Shown here piece by piece: positions 8,556 to 16,763 of a stretch of DNA of 64,000 bases. The DNA comes from Sphingobacterium sp. N143. GTDB lineage: Bacteria; Bacteroidota; Bacteroidia; Sphingobacteriales; Sphingobacteriaceae. The translations under genes were made by a program, and so were the position numbers. The number at the start of each line of letters is the position of its first letter. Position 1 is the stretch's first letter. The stretch covers positions 124,001 through 188,000 of the forward strand of contig NZ_JACAIS010000007.1 in NCBI RefSeq assembly GCF_030325625.1. The letters are read 5' to 3'. The notes under the pieces are model-generated. The model was not told the origin of the DNA and did no database searches. It saw only the letters and a list, made by a program, of their open reading frames with translations.

Positions 8556-9371
8556 TTAATGATTTACAAATTGAAAGATTTCGGATATAAGAATAAGCGT
8601 GCCTATACCGAGTAGAAAATACCCAAAGATACCTTTTAGCTTTATCGTGTCCAATCTTTCTTTCCATTTGGAGCCAATTTGAAGGCCAATTAAAGTAATC
8701 AAGGTAAAAAGGATTAGTATTGGCCAATTGATGTGTTCCATGAGCTGATAGTTGGCCACTAGGCCAAATGAAGCATTTAGTCCAATAATAAACAAAGATG
8801 TCGCAATAGCTTGTTTTAAAGGGATTCCTATAAGCAATACCAAAGCAGGAACAATAATGAAACCACCACCGGCGCCAACTAAACCAGTCATAATGCCCAC
8901 CAGGAAGCCGACCAATGTTATTTTGGCAATTTGAACACTATTCATGATTACTGCTACGGTTTTAACCTGTTTTCGTTGCGTGACCATAGCGGAAGCAGAA
9001 ATGATGATGACCGCGGAGAATAATAGCATGATGGTGTGATTTCTAGAAATTTCTACTCCTGCCAGGTTAAATTGTTCTGGTATTGCAGCTAGAAGATAAC
9101 GTTTCGTAAGATAAACAGAAAAGAGAGAAGGAACCAAGAAAATTGCTGTGGTCTTTAGATTGATCTCATTTTTCTTTAGTGGCCTAATCGACCCGATTAG
9201 CGCCAAAATCCCGATCGAAAAAAGAGAATAGTCAAGCGCATACTGAGGTTCTATATGAAATAGGTAGACAAATATTGGGAGGGTCAGGATACTACCACCG
9301 CTTCCCATCAGACCCATTGATAGTCCTACTAATACAGCCAATATAAAACCGATGATAAATATTGATTCCAT
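8556..9371 (-). CDS. TauE/SafE-family sulfite exporter-like permease
   Basis: Integral membrane protein of the TauE/SafE (DUF81) family, which moves organosulfur anions or sulfite. Two repeated halves are visible: GLMGSGGS near residue 20 and GLVGAGGG near residue 165, each in a long hydrophobic stretch, with about eight membrane segments over 271 residues. It lies 12 bp upstream of the persulfide dioxygenase gene and downstream of the YeeE pair on the same strand. I infer that it expels the sulfite produced by the dioxygenase. The family is secure; the substrate is inferred from context. Confidence 0.88.
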   Translation of the reverse strand: MESIFIIGFILAVLVGLSMGLMGSGGSILTLPIFVYLFHIEPQYALDYSLFSIGILALIGSIRPLKKNEINLKTTAIFLVPSLFSVYLTKRYLLAAIPEQFNLAGVEISRNHTIMLLFSAVIIISASAMVTQRKQVKTVAVIMNSVQIAKITLVGFLVGIMTGLVGAGGGFIIVPALVLLIGIPLKQAIATSLFIIGLNASFGLVANYQLMEHINWPILILFTLITLIGLQIGSKWKERLDTIKLKGIFGYFLLGIGTLILISEIFQFVNH

Positions 9372-9441
9372 TCTTTTTTACTAATATTCAGTTATTTCTC
9401 CAACAGTATCCCGGAGGCTTCTCTCCTTGACATCCGCTGCA

Positions 9442-9855
9442 TTAATGGGGTAGTTTGTTCCGGAGCAAACCATAGATCCAGGTTCCAAAAAGGGCAAAGA
9501 GCAAGACAATACCCAAGGTCCAGTATCCCGAGCCAATTAAGGTAAACATTGGCCCTGGGCAGGCTCCGGTCAATGCCCATCCAAGCCCGAAGATGATGCC
9601 ACCAACTAAATAACGGGTAATGCTTTTATCTTTATCGTGAAATACGATTTGCATGCCATTACTGTCTTTAGCCTTCGTCCGTTTGATGACCTGAACGATG
9701 ATAATGGCTGTTGTTAGGGCCGTGCCGATCATGCCATACATATGAAAGGAACGGAACTGAAACATTTCATAGATGCGGTACCAAGAGGCCGCCTCCGATT
9801 TATATAGGACAATGCCTAACAATATACCGATCATTATAAATTTTAGTGCTTTCAT
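9442..9855 (-). CDS. YeeE/YedE-family transporter, second half (DUF6691-like)
   Basis: A 137-residue membrane protein with about four hydrophobic segments and the conserved motif GACPGP near residue 98, typical of the C-terminal half of YeeE/YedE sulfur-species transporters such as thiosulfate importers. The partner half is encoded just upstream. ATG at 9853-9855 follows the partner's stop codon (9857-9859) by one base, so translation is coupled; a TTG three codons earlier would overlap it. Together the halves should form one transporter for thiosulfate or a related sulfane-sulfur compound. Confidence 0.85.
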   Translation of the reverse strand: MKALKFIMIGILLGIVLYKSEAASWYRIYEMFQFRSFHMYGMIGTALTTAIIIVQVIKRTKAKDSNGMQIVFHDKDKSITRYLVGGIIFGLGWALTGACPGPMFTLIGSGYWTLGIVLLFALFGTWIYGLLRNKLPH

Positions 9856-9856
9856 G

Positions 9857-10417
9857 TTAGGCAAAGATTAAAGGGAATAAAAAATGAACCATGATAATGC
9901 CGCCTAGAAAAAAACCGATAACGGCGATTAAAGAAGGAAGCTGGAAATTGCTGAGACCTGAAATTGCATGCCCTGATGAGCAACCTCCAGCATACCGCGT
10001 TCCAAAGCCGATAAAAAGCCCGCCGATGCTTAGGATCGAAAATTGAAACAAGGAACCATTAAAAACAAAAATTGATTCCGGAAGGTAGCCCTGGAGATGA
10101 TCAATGATACCAAGTTGTTTTAGGTCTGTAATACTCTGTTCATTGATTTGTGCAGCCGAGCCATCGCTCAACAAGTAGTGTGCAATAAAACCGCCGATAA
10201 CGGTCCCAAGGACGACTAACAGATTCCAGACCTGGGATTTCCAGTCAAATCGAAAAAAAGAGGCTGATTTTCCTGCACCTAATACCGTACACATGGTTCT
10301 TAGGTTGTTTGACATGCCAAAATCCTTTCCTTGCTTTAACAAGAGATACATGACGAATGCGATTAATGGACCTGAAATATACCAGGGCCAGGGTTGTTTG
10401 ATGTATTCCAATAACAT
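9857..10417 (-). CDS. YeeE/YedE-family transporter, first half
   Basis: A 186-residue membrane protein with about five hydrophobic segments. The motif GGCSSGH near residue 148 carries the conserved cysteine used for persulfide relay in YeeE-type transporters. It is the first gene of the four-gene sulfur operon, with a strong -7 box 23 nt upstream of its ATG. No CsoR, BigR or ArsR-type sulfur regulator is encoded beside it, so control must come from elsewhere. Splitting of YeeE into two polypeptides is common in Bacteroidota and Proteobacteria. Confidence 0.85.
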   Translation of the reverse strand: MLLEYIKQPWPWYISGPLIAFVMYLLLKQGKDFGMSNNLRTMCTVLGAGKSASFFRFDWKSQVWNLLVVLGTVIGGFIAHYLLSDGSAAQINEQSITDLKQLGIIDHLQGYLPESIFVFNGSLFQFSILSIGGLFIGFGTRYAGGCSSGHAISGLSNFQLPSLIAVIGFFLGGIIMVHFLFPLIFA

Positions 10418-10440
10418 AACACTCTTCTTAAGTTATGTTG

Positions 10441-10448
10441 CAAAGGTA
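10441..10448 (-). promoter_or_regulatory. -7 promoter box of the sulfur operon
   Basis: TACCTTTG on the minus strand, a strong match to TAnnTTTG, 23 nt upstream of the first YeeE half. Confidence 0.65.
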
Positions 10449-10499
10449 CATACTGCAATTACAAAAGCCTGTAACAAATGTTACCGTGATGCGGGATAG

Positions 10500-10940
10500 T
10501 TACATATCGTAATATTCCACATTGGCAGCTTTTAATGCTTCCGTGAGTGCGGGTAGATCGTCTTCTTTCTGAAATAACTTGTTGCGCCAGGTGCGAAAAG
10601 CGGGACCTTTGTTTTGGTTTATAATGATTAAGTTGCCTCCAGACCGTTTAAGATTACGGATATGTGAAATGGTATTCAACGGGAATGTGATTTCTCGTTT
10701 TGCATGGTGAATATGGAGTGTGTTTTCGTCCAGTTGCCAGGTGGATGGTAGGGTAGACCACTTTATGGCCAGATATAAGGCTAATGGTACCATCAAAAGT
10801 GCGATAATAACCTTGAATATCTCCTGTATAGGAACTTTTGACATGCCAAGTCCGATCAGGAAGATGGAAATCAATAAGATAAACATATATTTCCCACGAT
10901 GTAATGTTGAGAGCTGAAATGTTTGAGGATTATTCTTCAT
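10500..10940 (-). CDS. Small two-TM membrane protein with PH-like domain
   Basis: 146 residues. Two hydrophobic segments lie at about 18-34 and 42-62, followed by a soluble beta-rich domain (W-Q-L-D, then H-I-H-H, then F-P-L-N-T-I-S) resembling the bacterial PH-domain membrane proteins of Bacteroidota. The start overlaps the end of the upstream WG-repeat gene by 11 bp, so the two are co-translated. No catalytic motif is visible. The function is unknown and the PH label is an inference from the strand pattern. Confidence 0.65.
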   Translation of the reverse strand: MKNNPQTFQLSTLHRGKYMFILLISIFLIGLGMSKVPIQEIFKVIIALLMVPLALYLAIKWSTLPSTWQLDENTLHIHHAKREITFPLNTISHIRNLKRSGGNLIIINQNKGPAFRTWRNKLFQKEDDLPALTEALKAANVEYYDM

Positions 10941-12318
10941 GCTTTTTGATTAACTTCCCTTTTGAATCAATATAGTAAAAATTTTCGAGGTCTTCGGTGA
11001 CCAGTGCTAACCCATCTTCAAAAGCATGCGCATTTTGGAATTTAAAAGGGATAACCTCTTTTCCACTATAATTCAGATAGCCGTATTTATTGTCTTTAAA
11101 AGCCAATAATAACTTCTCGCCGGCAAAAGCTAAGAATTCTTGATTTGTAGGAAGTAGCCGTTTACCTGATTTATCAATGAGCTGATAAGTCATATTTTCG
11201 ATGATCAAGGCATGATCGTCCTGGTATTCGGCAACTGTCTCATAGACTGCTGGGATCAGAACATGCCCTTTGAGGTCCAATACTCCAGTATGATCACCTT
11301 CATTATATAAAGCATAGTTTAAGTTCGGTATGGTAATGAAGTCATATTTTGCAGCAAGCAATTGCCTGCCAGTAGTGTCCAATAGACCATATTTTTGGTC
11401 TTTCATATAGACAAGAGGGGCTCCTTCGGTATCCAGGCTCAAGGCTTCATACTGACATGAAATGACTTCGTTTCCCTGTAGGTCGATCAGGCCAAACATT
11501 TGTGCGGCATCAGATACGATCGCATAATTGCCCACATAGGCATAAATAGCTGAATATTTTGCTGGAGTAAGCTTCTGGCCGAGACTGTCCTGAACACCAA
11601 AGTATGTTGAATTAGGATCCTGGTACCAGGATAACTGGTTGTTTAACGCCGAATCGGCAGTATTCTCTCCATTTTCTCCTTCTTCATAACCTTCAGGGAT
11701 TTCGAATAGAGATTTATCAAAAGGGATTTCTTCTACTTTGGTTGCTTCAATTCCTAGCCCTTCAGTTCCAACATACAGTGCCGCTCCGGGTACTTTTTCC
11801 AGGTAGTCATATGTTCCCCAGTATAATTTAGGCAATTGGTCAGCATACCAAACTGTAATTTCATGTTGCTTATCCGTACTGCCGGGCAGATTAAAGATTG
11901 CTTTTTTGCAGGGTATACCAGCTATGATCTTTTTTTCATTTGGAAGAATACTGATTTCGAAATCCCCGGAATAGATATAATCTTCGGAAGTCTCTATAAG
12001 TTTGCCGGAAGCCATCTCAGTAGCGGTGTATGTTTTACTGCTCTCATCCAACAAATAAGATGTTTCTTCGGGAATATTACTGATCTGTATTGATTTACCA
12101 AAAAGCAAATTTTCAATGCGCATATAATCTTTACTGATATAAGTCTGCATTAAAGCTTCTCCACTTCCGGCCAAAATTTTGATGAACTCAGAAGCTGAAG
12201 TATCGGCGCCAGTTTCGGGATCGGCAAACTGATAAGAAATCTTGAACGTTTTTTGTTGAGCCTGACTTATTTTAGTCAACAGCAACATGATTACCAAGAA
12301 GAAAAAAAACCGTTTCAT
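10930..12318 (-). CDS. Secreted WG-repeat protein with GLPGLI-like N-terminal domain
   Basis: 462 residues with a Sec signal peptide (about 1-20, ending SQAQQ). Residues 22-220 resemble the GLPGLI / DUF4412-type beta domain seen in Bacteroidota periplasmic proteins. Residues 230-460 form about six WG-type repeats, each with a pattern such as YFGVQDSLGQ, GLIDLQGN, YGLLDTTGR, GVLDLKGH, IDKSGK and YGYLNYSGK. Such repeats probably fold as a propeller and bind partners; no enzymatic role can be assigned. The stop overlaps the downstream PH-like gene. It is divergent from the two-component regulator. Confidence 0.8.
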   Translation of the reverse strand: MKRFFFFLVIMLLLTKISQAQQKTFKISYQFADPETGADTSASEFIKILAGSGEALMQTYISKDYMRIENLLFGKSIQISNIPEETSYLLDESSKTYTATEMASGKLIETSEDYIYSGDFEISILPNEKKIIAGIPCKKAIFNLPGSTDKQHEITVWYADQLPKLYWGTYDYLEKVPGAALYVGTEGLGIEATKVEEIPFDKSLFEIPEGYEEGENGENTADSALNNQLSWYQDPNSTYFGVQDSLGQKLTPAKYSAIYAYVGNYAIVSDAAQMFGLIDLQGNEVISCQYEALSLDTEGAPLVYMKDQKYGLLDTTGRQLLAAKYDFITIPNLNYALYNEGDHTGVLDLKGHVLIPAVYETVAEYQDDHALIIENMTYQLIDKSGKRLLPTNQEFLAFAGEKLLLAFKDNKYGYLNYSGKEVIPFKFQNAHAFEDGLALVTEDLENFYYIDSKGKLIKKHEE

Positions 12319-12567
12319 TGTAGGGAAATTTGAATTGCGAAAATATTGAAATTTGATTGATTTGTGAAATAATATTTTGTTATTTCAAGAAATTCATGCA
12401 GAAATTTTGATATGCTGATAGGAAAGCTGTATTTTGTCCAATGGGATTGTTCAAGTAGGGTAAAATTGCTGTTCTGCGATCCCTTATGAGGTAGAAAATA
12501 TCATTTAAACGTCAAGAATAATGTGAATTTAGTGACATTCAATCGTTTAGTATATAGCATGAAACGA

Positions 12568-12575
12568 TATTTTTG
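12568..12575 (+). promoter_or_regulatory. -7 promoter box for the two-component operon
   Basis: TATTTTTG matches TAnnTTTG, 41 nt upstream of the GTG start of the response regulator. Confidence 0.5.
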
Positions 12576-12616
12576 TATTTTACGAACCATATATTTACTG
12601 CTTAAAACGTTTATCT

Positions 12617-13297
12617 GTGGAATTGTTGCTTATAGAAGATGAGCCATCGGTCATATCTTTGATTGAAAGAGGGTTAAAGGAAGAAGGTTATAACATTAGT
12701 ATTGCAATGGATGGTTACACTGGTCTAAAAATGGCTGGGTTAAATCACTATGACCTTATTTTATTGGACGTCATGCTTCCGGGGATGAATGGATTAGATG
12801 TGTGCAGAAATATCCGTATGGCAAATAATGAAGTTCCAATTATTATTCTAACGGCATTGAATCAAACGGAAGATATTGTTGAAGCATTTGATCGGGATGC
12901 GGATGATTATTTAACCAAGCCATTTCGTCTAGAAGAATTAAAAGCACGAATAAATCGGTATAACCGAAAGTCCAAGACAGTCATTGAGCAGAAAAATGTC
13001 CTCACATTTGATGATTTACAGTTAGATCGTGACAGTAAGTCTGTGCAACGTGGTGGATCGCCTATTATATTAACTGCTACAGAATTCCGTTTATTGGAAT
13101 TTCTGATGTTGAATCGTAATAAAGTCTTGACAAGAATTGATATATTGGAAGAAGTCTGGGGGATGGATGTAGATTTAAGTACTAATGTCGTGGATGTATA
13201 TGTCAACTATCTTCGGAAAAAGATCGATAAACAGTTTAGCCGTAAATTGATCCATACTGTTATCGGTATGGGCTATGTTATCCGTCATGAAAATTAG
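12617..13297 (+). CDS. OmpR/PhoP-family response regulator
   Basis: 226 residues. The receiver domain is residues 1-118, with acidic pair IEDE near 6-9, phospho-acceptor Asp51 in LLDVMLPG, the conserved Thr in ILTAL and Lys in LTKPF. The winged-helix domain follows at about 128-223, with the terminal GMGYVIR typical of the OmpR family. The start is GTG at 12617; no in-frame ATG exists before the upstream stop, and the protein begins ELLLIEDE as expected. It overlaps the kinase gene by 11 bp. The target genes are unknown; the porin and urease cluster directly downstream are candidates. Confidence 0.93.
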   Translation: MELLLIEDEPSVISLIERGLKEEGYNISIAMDGYTGLKMAGLNHYDLILLDVMLPGMNGLDVCRNIRMANNEVPIIILTALNQTEDIVEAFDRDADDYLTKPFRLEELKARINRYNRKSKTVIEQKNVLTFDDLQLDRDSKSVQRGGSPIILTATEFRLLEFLMLNRNKVLTRIDILEEVWGMDVDLSTNVVDVYVNYLRKKIDKQFSRKLIHTVIGMGYVIRHEN

Positions 13298-14669
13298 AAC
13301 CAAAATTGTACTCTTATTTTCTGTCATCAGCACCTTATTGCTCGTCATATTTGCCTTATACGTTTCTTATTTTACTTATGATAGCCTTCAGACCAAATTT
13401 TTTCATCGATTAGAAGAAAATGCCATTATTGTTGGTGATCATATCGTAAGCCAGAAAGAGGAAAATAAGGAACTGTATATTCAAGTAAAACGGAAGTATC
13501 TCAAACAACTGTCAGAAGGTACAGATCATTTACTACGTATAGTTAAAGGTAGCGATAGTCTCCGCTTTAAACCTGATCTGCCCATGCCCATGGATTTTTA
13601 TAAGGACGTTATTCGTGATGGAGCGGGAAGATATATGCATAAGGATACAGCATTTGTAGCTGTCTTCTTTGTGGATTCCATTCATCAGGACAATCTAATT
13701 GTTGTCTCGGAGGGAATCGATGAGTATGGGCATGACGAACAGCGGGTATTGGATCGAACCTTGGTCACGGGGGGATGCCTGGCTATCTTGCTGATTATTT
13801 TCATGTCCTTCTATTTTGCGGACCGTCTATTGAAACCGATCAAGGATATCAACCGGGATTTGGGCAAAGTGGATATTGCTAACCTAGATTATCGTTTATT
13901 CAGTAAATTCAGTAATGGGAAAGATGAGCTTGGTGTATTGATTGCTAATTTGAATTCTATGCTCAACCGTTTGGACATCTCAGTGCAGTCACAGCAGAGT
14001 TTTATTGGAAATGCTTCCCATTCATTGAAAACACCACTGACAATTATCGGTGGGGAGGCAGAGCTTGCACAGAATTTATTGCCTAAAGAACATGAAGCTT
14101 ATTACTCGCTGGAGACCATTGCCAAATACGCTGACAAGATGGAGCTTATTATCAATAATCTGTTGCAGCTTTCCCGTATGGGATTTAAGGGTGAGGTGGA
14201 TAATAAAGAAATTCTTCGAATTGACGAGTTGCTATACGAAATTTATCATGCTGAAAAGAATATTCATAAAGATTTTAAGCTCTCCTTTGACCTTGCTCAG
14301 ATCCCGGAAGATAGTGATGAGTTGACTGTTTTGGCCAATCCGGATTTGTTCTTTATTGCATTCAGTAATATTATCTCCAATGCATTTAAATACGGCAATG
14401 GTGGACAGGTGCAAATTGCCATAAGCTGTGATGATAAGAGTATTACAATTCAGGTATTTGACAAAGGGATCGGAATTCCCAAAAAAGATCAACCTCATAT
14501 TTTTACTTCTTTTTATCGTGCCTCCAATGTCGGGGATATTTATGGAAATGGTCTGGGGCTCGTTTTGGCCAAGAATATCTTCGATTTGCATGGTGCTGAA
14601 CTATCTTTGCAATCGGCTGAAGGACAGGGCACTTTAGTTGTGGTTACATTACCTAAGATCGTCTTCTAA
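13287..14669 (+). CDS. Membrane sensor histidine kinase, partner of the upstream regulator
   Basis: About 460 residues. Membrane segments lie near residues 8-28 and 168-186 and flank a sensor region of about 135 residues outside the membrane. A HAMP linker is followed by a HisKA H-box SHSLKTPL, where Ser rather than Glu follows the phosphorylated His, as in PhoQ. The ATP domain has the N-box NIISNAFKY, G1 DKGIGIP and G2 GNGLGL. ATG 13287 (MKIRTK) is preferred over the ATG four codons upstream because it gives the usual 11-bp overlap and a short basic N-terminus. The signal is unknown. It is followed by 154 bp and then the porin. Confidence 0.92.
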   Translation: MKIRTKIVLLFSVISTLLLVIFALYVSYFTYDSLQTKFFHRLEENAIIVGDHIVSQKEENKELYIQVKRKYLKQLSEGTDHLLRIVKGSDSLRFKPDLPMPMDFYKDVIRDGAGRYMHKDTAFVAVFFVDSIHQDNLIVVSEGIDEYGHDEQRVLDRTLVTGGCLAILLIIFMSFYFADRLLKPIKDINRDLGKVDIANLDYRLFSKFSNGKDELGVLIANLNSMLNRLDISVQSQQSFIGNASHSLKTPLTIIGGEAELAQNLLPKEHEAYYSLETIAKYADKMELIINNLLQLSRMGFKGEVDNKEILRIDELLYEIYHAEKNIHKDFKLSFDLAQIPEDSDELTVLANPDLFFIAFSNIISNAFKYGNGGQVQIAISCDDKSITIQVFDKGIGIPKKDQPHIFTSFYRASNVGDIYGNGLGLVLAKNIFDLHGAELSLQSAEGQGTLVVVTLPKIVF

Positions 14670-14710
14670 TCTTATTTTAATCTCATACTTATCCCATTTT
14701 TAATTTGCCA

Positions 14711-14741
14711 TGATATACTTGTATCCGAGACAGGTATATCA
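14711..14741 (+). promoter_or_regulatory. 11-bp inverted repeat over a -7-like box ahead of the porin
   Basis: TGATATACTTG (14711-14721) pairs with CAGGTATATCA (14731-14741), with one G-T wobble. The left arm contains TATACTTG, one mismatch from TAnnTTTG, so the palindrome would be centred near the transcription start. It could be an operator, or a first hairpin of the leader. The second copy of the downstream leader element (59423-59484) does not have this repeat. Confidence 0.5.
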
Positions 14742-14742
14742 T

Positions 14743-14802
14743 ATGAAACCATCATGATTTATTCAAGCCATCGAGAATGAATAAATCTGATAGCCTCATC
14801 AC
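14743..14802 (+). promoter_or_regulatory. Conserved leader element, copy 1 (porin/urease)
   Basis: 60 nt, nearly identical to 59423-59484. The proposed fold has outer stem ATGA/TCAT, a 4x4 internal loop AACC/AGCC, stem ATCA/TGAT, one bulged T, a 9-bp stem GATTTATTC/GAATAAATC and a 14-nt apical loop. It ends 21 nt before the porin ATG; the second copy ends 20 nt before its gene. Both flanking strands and the fixed distance are conserved while the loop differs, as expected for a cis-acting RNA or a protein-bound leader. I do not recognise it as a known riboswitch class. Confidence 0.6.
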
Positions 14803-14823
14803 TAAGAAAAGCAAGTTATACGG

Positions 14824-16032
14824 ATGAACAAAACACTTTCACTTATTACAACCCTGGGGCTAGGCATTACAGCGTTACATGCACAGGAACAGACTTCAAC
14901 AGATTCCATTCCAGCAGAAAGAAATAGCTTATTATCCAGAAGTAGTTTATTGTCAAAAGAACCCGCAAGGGCAAAATCATTTCAATTGGATGTTTTGCTG
15001 CGTGCAGGCCTGCAGGCGGACAACAGCGATGGCTCCGGTCAGGCAAAAGCTAATTTGGATGATGCCCGCATCTTGATGAGCGGCGATTACAATGATCAGC
15101 TTTCCTATAAAGTACGTTTTCGTCTGAACAGATCATTTGCACCAACGAGTCAGGACAATGGTTCCCGGGCATTGGATATGGCCTTCATCAAATATAAGTT
15201 CGGAAAAAACTTGAAGTGGTCTGTAACTGCAGGTAAGCAGAGCGCGATGGTAGGAAGTTATGAATTTGAAAATAATCCAATCTATGAGTATAAATTCACG
15301 GATTATGTTGATCGTATCCTGAACTTATTTGTGGTCGGGGGAACATTATCCTATGAAGTTAACCCTAATCATTCCCTACATGCGCAAGTGTATAATACCA
15401 CGAACGATAGTTTTATGGATGTACATGCTAAAAATGGTTTCGCAGTAGGTGATCTGGAACGTTCGGCTGTACCCATGGGTGCTTACTTCACTTGGGTAGG
15501 AGCCTTTATGGATAAGAAGATCAATACCAAATGGTCCTATAATATCTCGCAGTTTGCCAAGGGGCACACCAATCATTCGGTCTCACTGGCAAACAAGTTT
15601 AAAACGCCAAAGCAGATGGTGTATTTAGATCTGCAATATTCTTATCTGGGTGTTGATCATGCTTTGATCGCATCATCGGCAATCAATGATTTTTATGGAC
15701 GTACTGGGGCAGGACGTGTTTTGGCAAAGGATGTCAATTATGCTTCAGCCATTGTACGGTATGACCAGTTTTTAAGCCCCAAATGGGAAATAGCATTAAA
15801 AGGTGGTTATGAAACCGCTGGATCGAGAGATGATGATAAAGTGGGGAAGAGTTTCCGTCAGAACTGGACTTATTTTGCGGCGTTGCAACATAAGCCTTTT
15901 CATCATCAGGATTTGCGATTTTACCTGGGGTACGTAGGTAATACGGTAGACTATAAAGGGCACATGAATCTGGATAAAAGTCAATATAACCGCGTTGCCT
16001 TTGGCGCATATTTTACCATTCCGGTCCTGTAA
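14824..16032 (+). CDS. Outer-membrane porin, OprO/OprP-like
   Basis: 402 residues with a Sec signal peptide (about 1-20, cleavage near LHAQE). The body is a beta-barrel pattern of alternating aromatic and polar residues with glycine-rich turns, as in phosphate-selective porin O/P-like proteins of Bacteroidota (DARILMSGDY, LKWSVTAGKQ, and a terminal stretch ending FGAYFTIPVL). It lies 36 bp upstream of ureA on the same strand, with no visible terminator between, so it may be the first gene of the urease operon and supply urea or a metal. That role is an inference. Its leader carries the conserved element at 14743-14802. Confidence 0.78.
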   Translation: MNKTLSLITTLGLGITALHAQEQTSTDSIPAERNSLLSRSSLLSKEPARAKSFQLDVLLRAGLQADNSDGSGQAKANLDDARILMSGDYNDQLSYKVRFRLNRSFAPTSQDNGSRALDMAFIKYKFGKNLKWSVTAGKQSAMVGSYEFENNPIYEYKFTDYVDRILNLFVVGGTLSYEVNPNHSLHAQVYNTTNDSFMDVHAKNGFAVGDLERSAVPMGAYFTWVGAFMDKKINTKWSYNISQFAKGHTNHSVSLANKFKTPKQMVYLDLQYSYLGVDHALIASSAINDFYGRTGAGRVLAKDVNYASAIVRYDQFLSPKWEIALKGGYETAGSRDDDKVGKSFRQNWTYFAALQHKPFHHQDLRFYLGYVGNTVDYKGHMNLDKSQYNRVAFGAYFTIPVL

Positions 16033-16068
16033 TAATTCCTTTAACAAAATAACAAATAATTATTTTTT

Positions 16069-16371
16069 ATGCGTTTAACACCAAGAGAAACAGAAAAACT
16101 GCTATTGCATTTAGCAGGAGAATTGGCAGCAAAGCGACTAAAGCGTGGGGTGAAACTAAATTACCCTGAATGTATTGCCTATATCAGTGCCCAGATTATG
16201 GAGGAAGCAAGAGATGGTCGATCTGTTGCGGACTTAATGTCTTACGGTACGACTTTATTGAAAAGAAGCCAGGTCATGGAAGGGGTTCCTGAAATGATCC
16301 ATGATGTGCAGATTGAGGTTACTTTTCCGGACGGTACCAAGTTGGTCACTGTTCATGATCCTATTCGTTAA
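16069..16371 (+). CDS. ureA: Urease gamma subunit
   Basis: 100 residues, the standard length. It starts with the family-typical [11 protein letters not shown] and contains [10 protein letters not shown] and NYPECIAYI, both conserved in UreA. With UreB and UreC it forms the trimeric protomer that hydrolyses urea to ammonia and carbamate. No signal peptide is present. It is followed by ureB after 14 bp. Confidence 0.97.
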   Translation: MRLTPRETEKLLLHLAGELAAKRLKRGVKLNYPECIAYISAQIMEEARDGRSVADLMSYGTTLLKRSQVMEGVPEMIHDVQIEVTFPDGTKLVTVHDPIR

Positions 16372-16385
16372 TAAATCTTAATAGT

Positions 16386-16757
16386 ATGATTCCAGGAGAA
16401 TACATTTTAAAAAAAGAAGAAATCAAAGCTAACGTGGGACGTAGAACCACGAGCCTTGTTGTAAAAAATGAAGGCGATAGACCGATTCAGGTGGGTTCGC
16501 ACTATCATTTTTTTGAAGTAAACAAATTGCTTTCGTTTGACCGCGAGAAGGCATTTGGCATGCGCTTAAATATTCCTGCAAGTACAGCTGTACGGTTTGA
16601 ACCAGGTGAACAGAAGTCTGTTGTGCTGGTTGAATTTGGTGGAAGTAAAGAAATTCACGGTTTCAATGGATTGACAAACGGAAAGTTAACTGACCAGCAT
16701 GTCAAATCCAAAGCTGTTGAGAAAATGAAAAAATTAAAATTCAGACAATCTAAATAA
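16386..16757 (+). CDS. ureB: Urease beta subunit
   Basis: 123 residues, starting with the conserved MIPGEY. The motif [11 protein letters not shown] near residues 39-49 and the later [13 protein letters not shown] are typical of UreB. It is a separate polypeptide, not fused to UreA as in Helicobacter. No signal peptide is visible, so if UreC is exported via its Tat-like leader, UreA and UreB would have to travel with it as a folded complex. The ureC start follows 6 bp downstream. Confidence 0.97.
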   Translation: MIPGEYILKKEEIKANVGRRTTSLVVKNEGDRPIQVGSHYHFFEVNKLLSFDREKAFGMRLNIPASTAVRFEPGEQKSVVLVEFGGSKEIHGFNGLTNGKLTDQHVKSKAVEKMKKLKFRQSK

Positions 16758-16763
16758 TATAGA

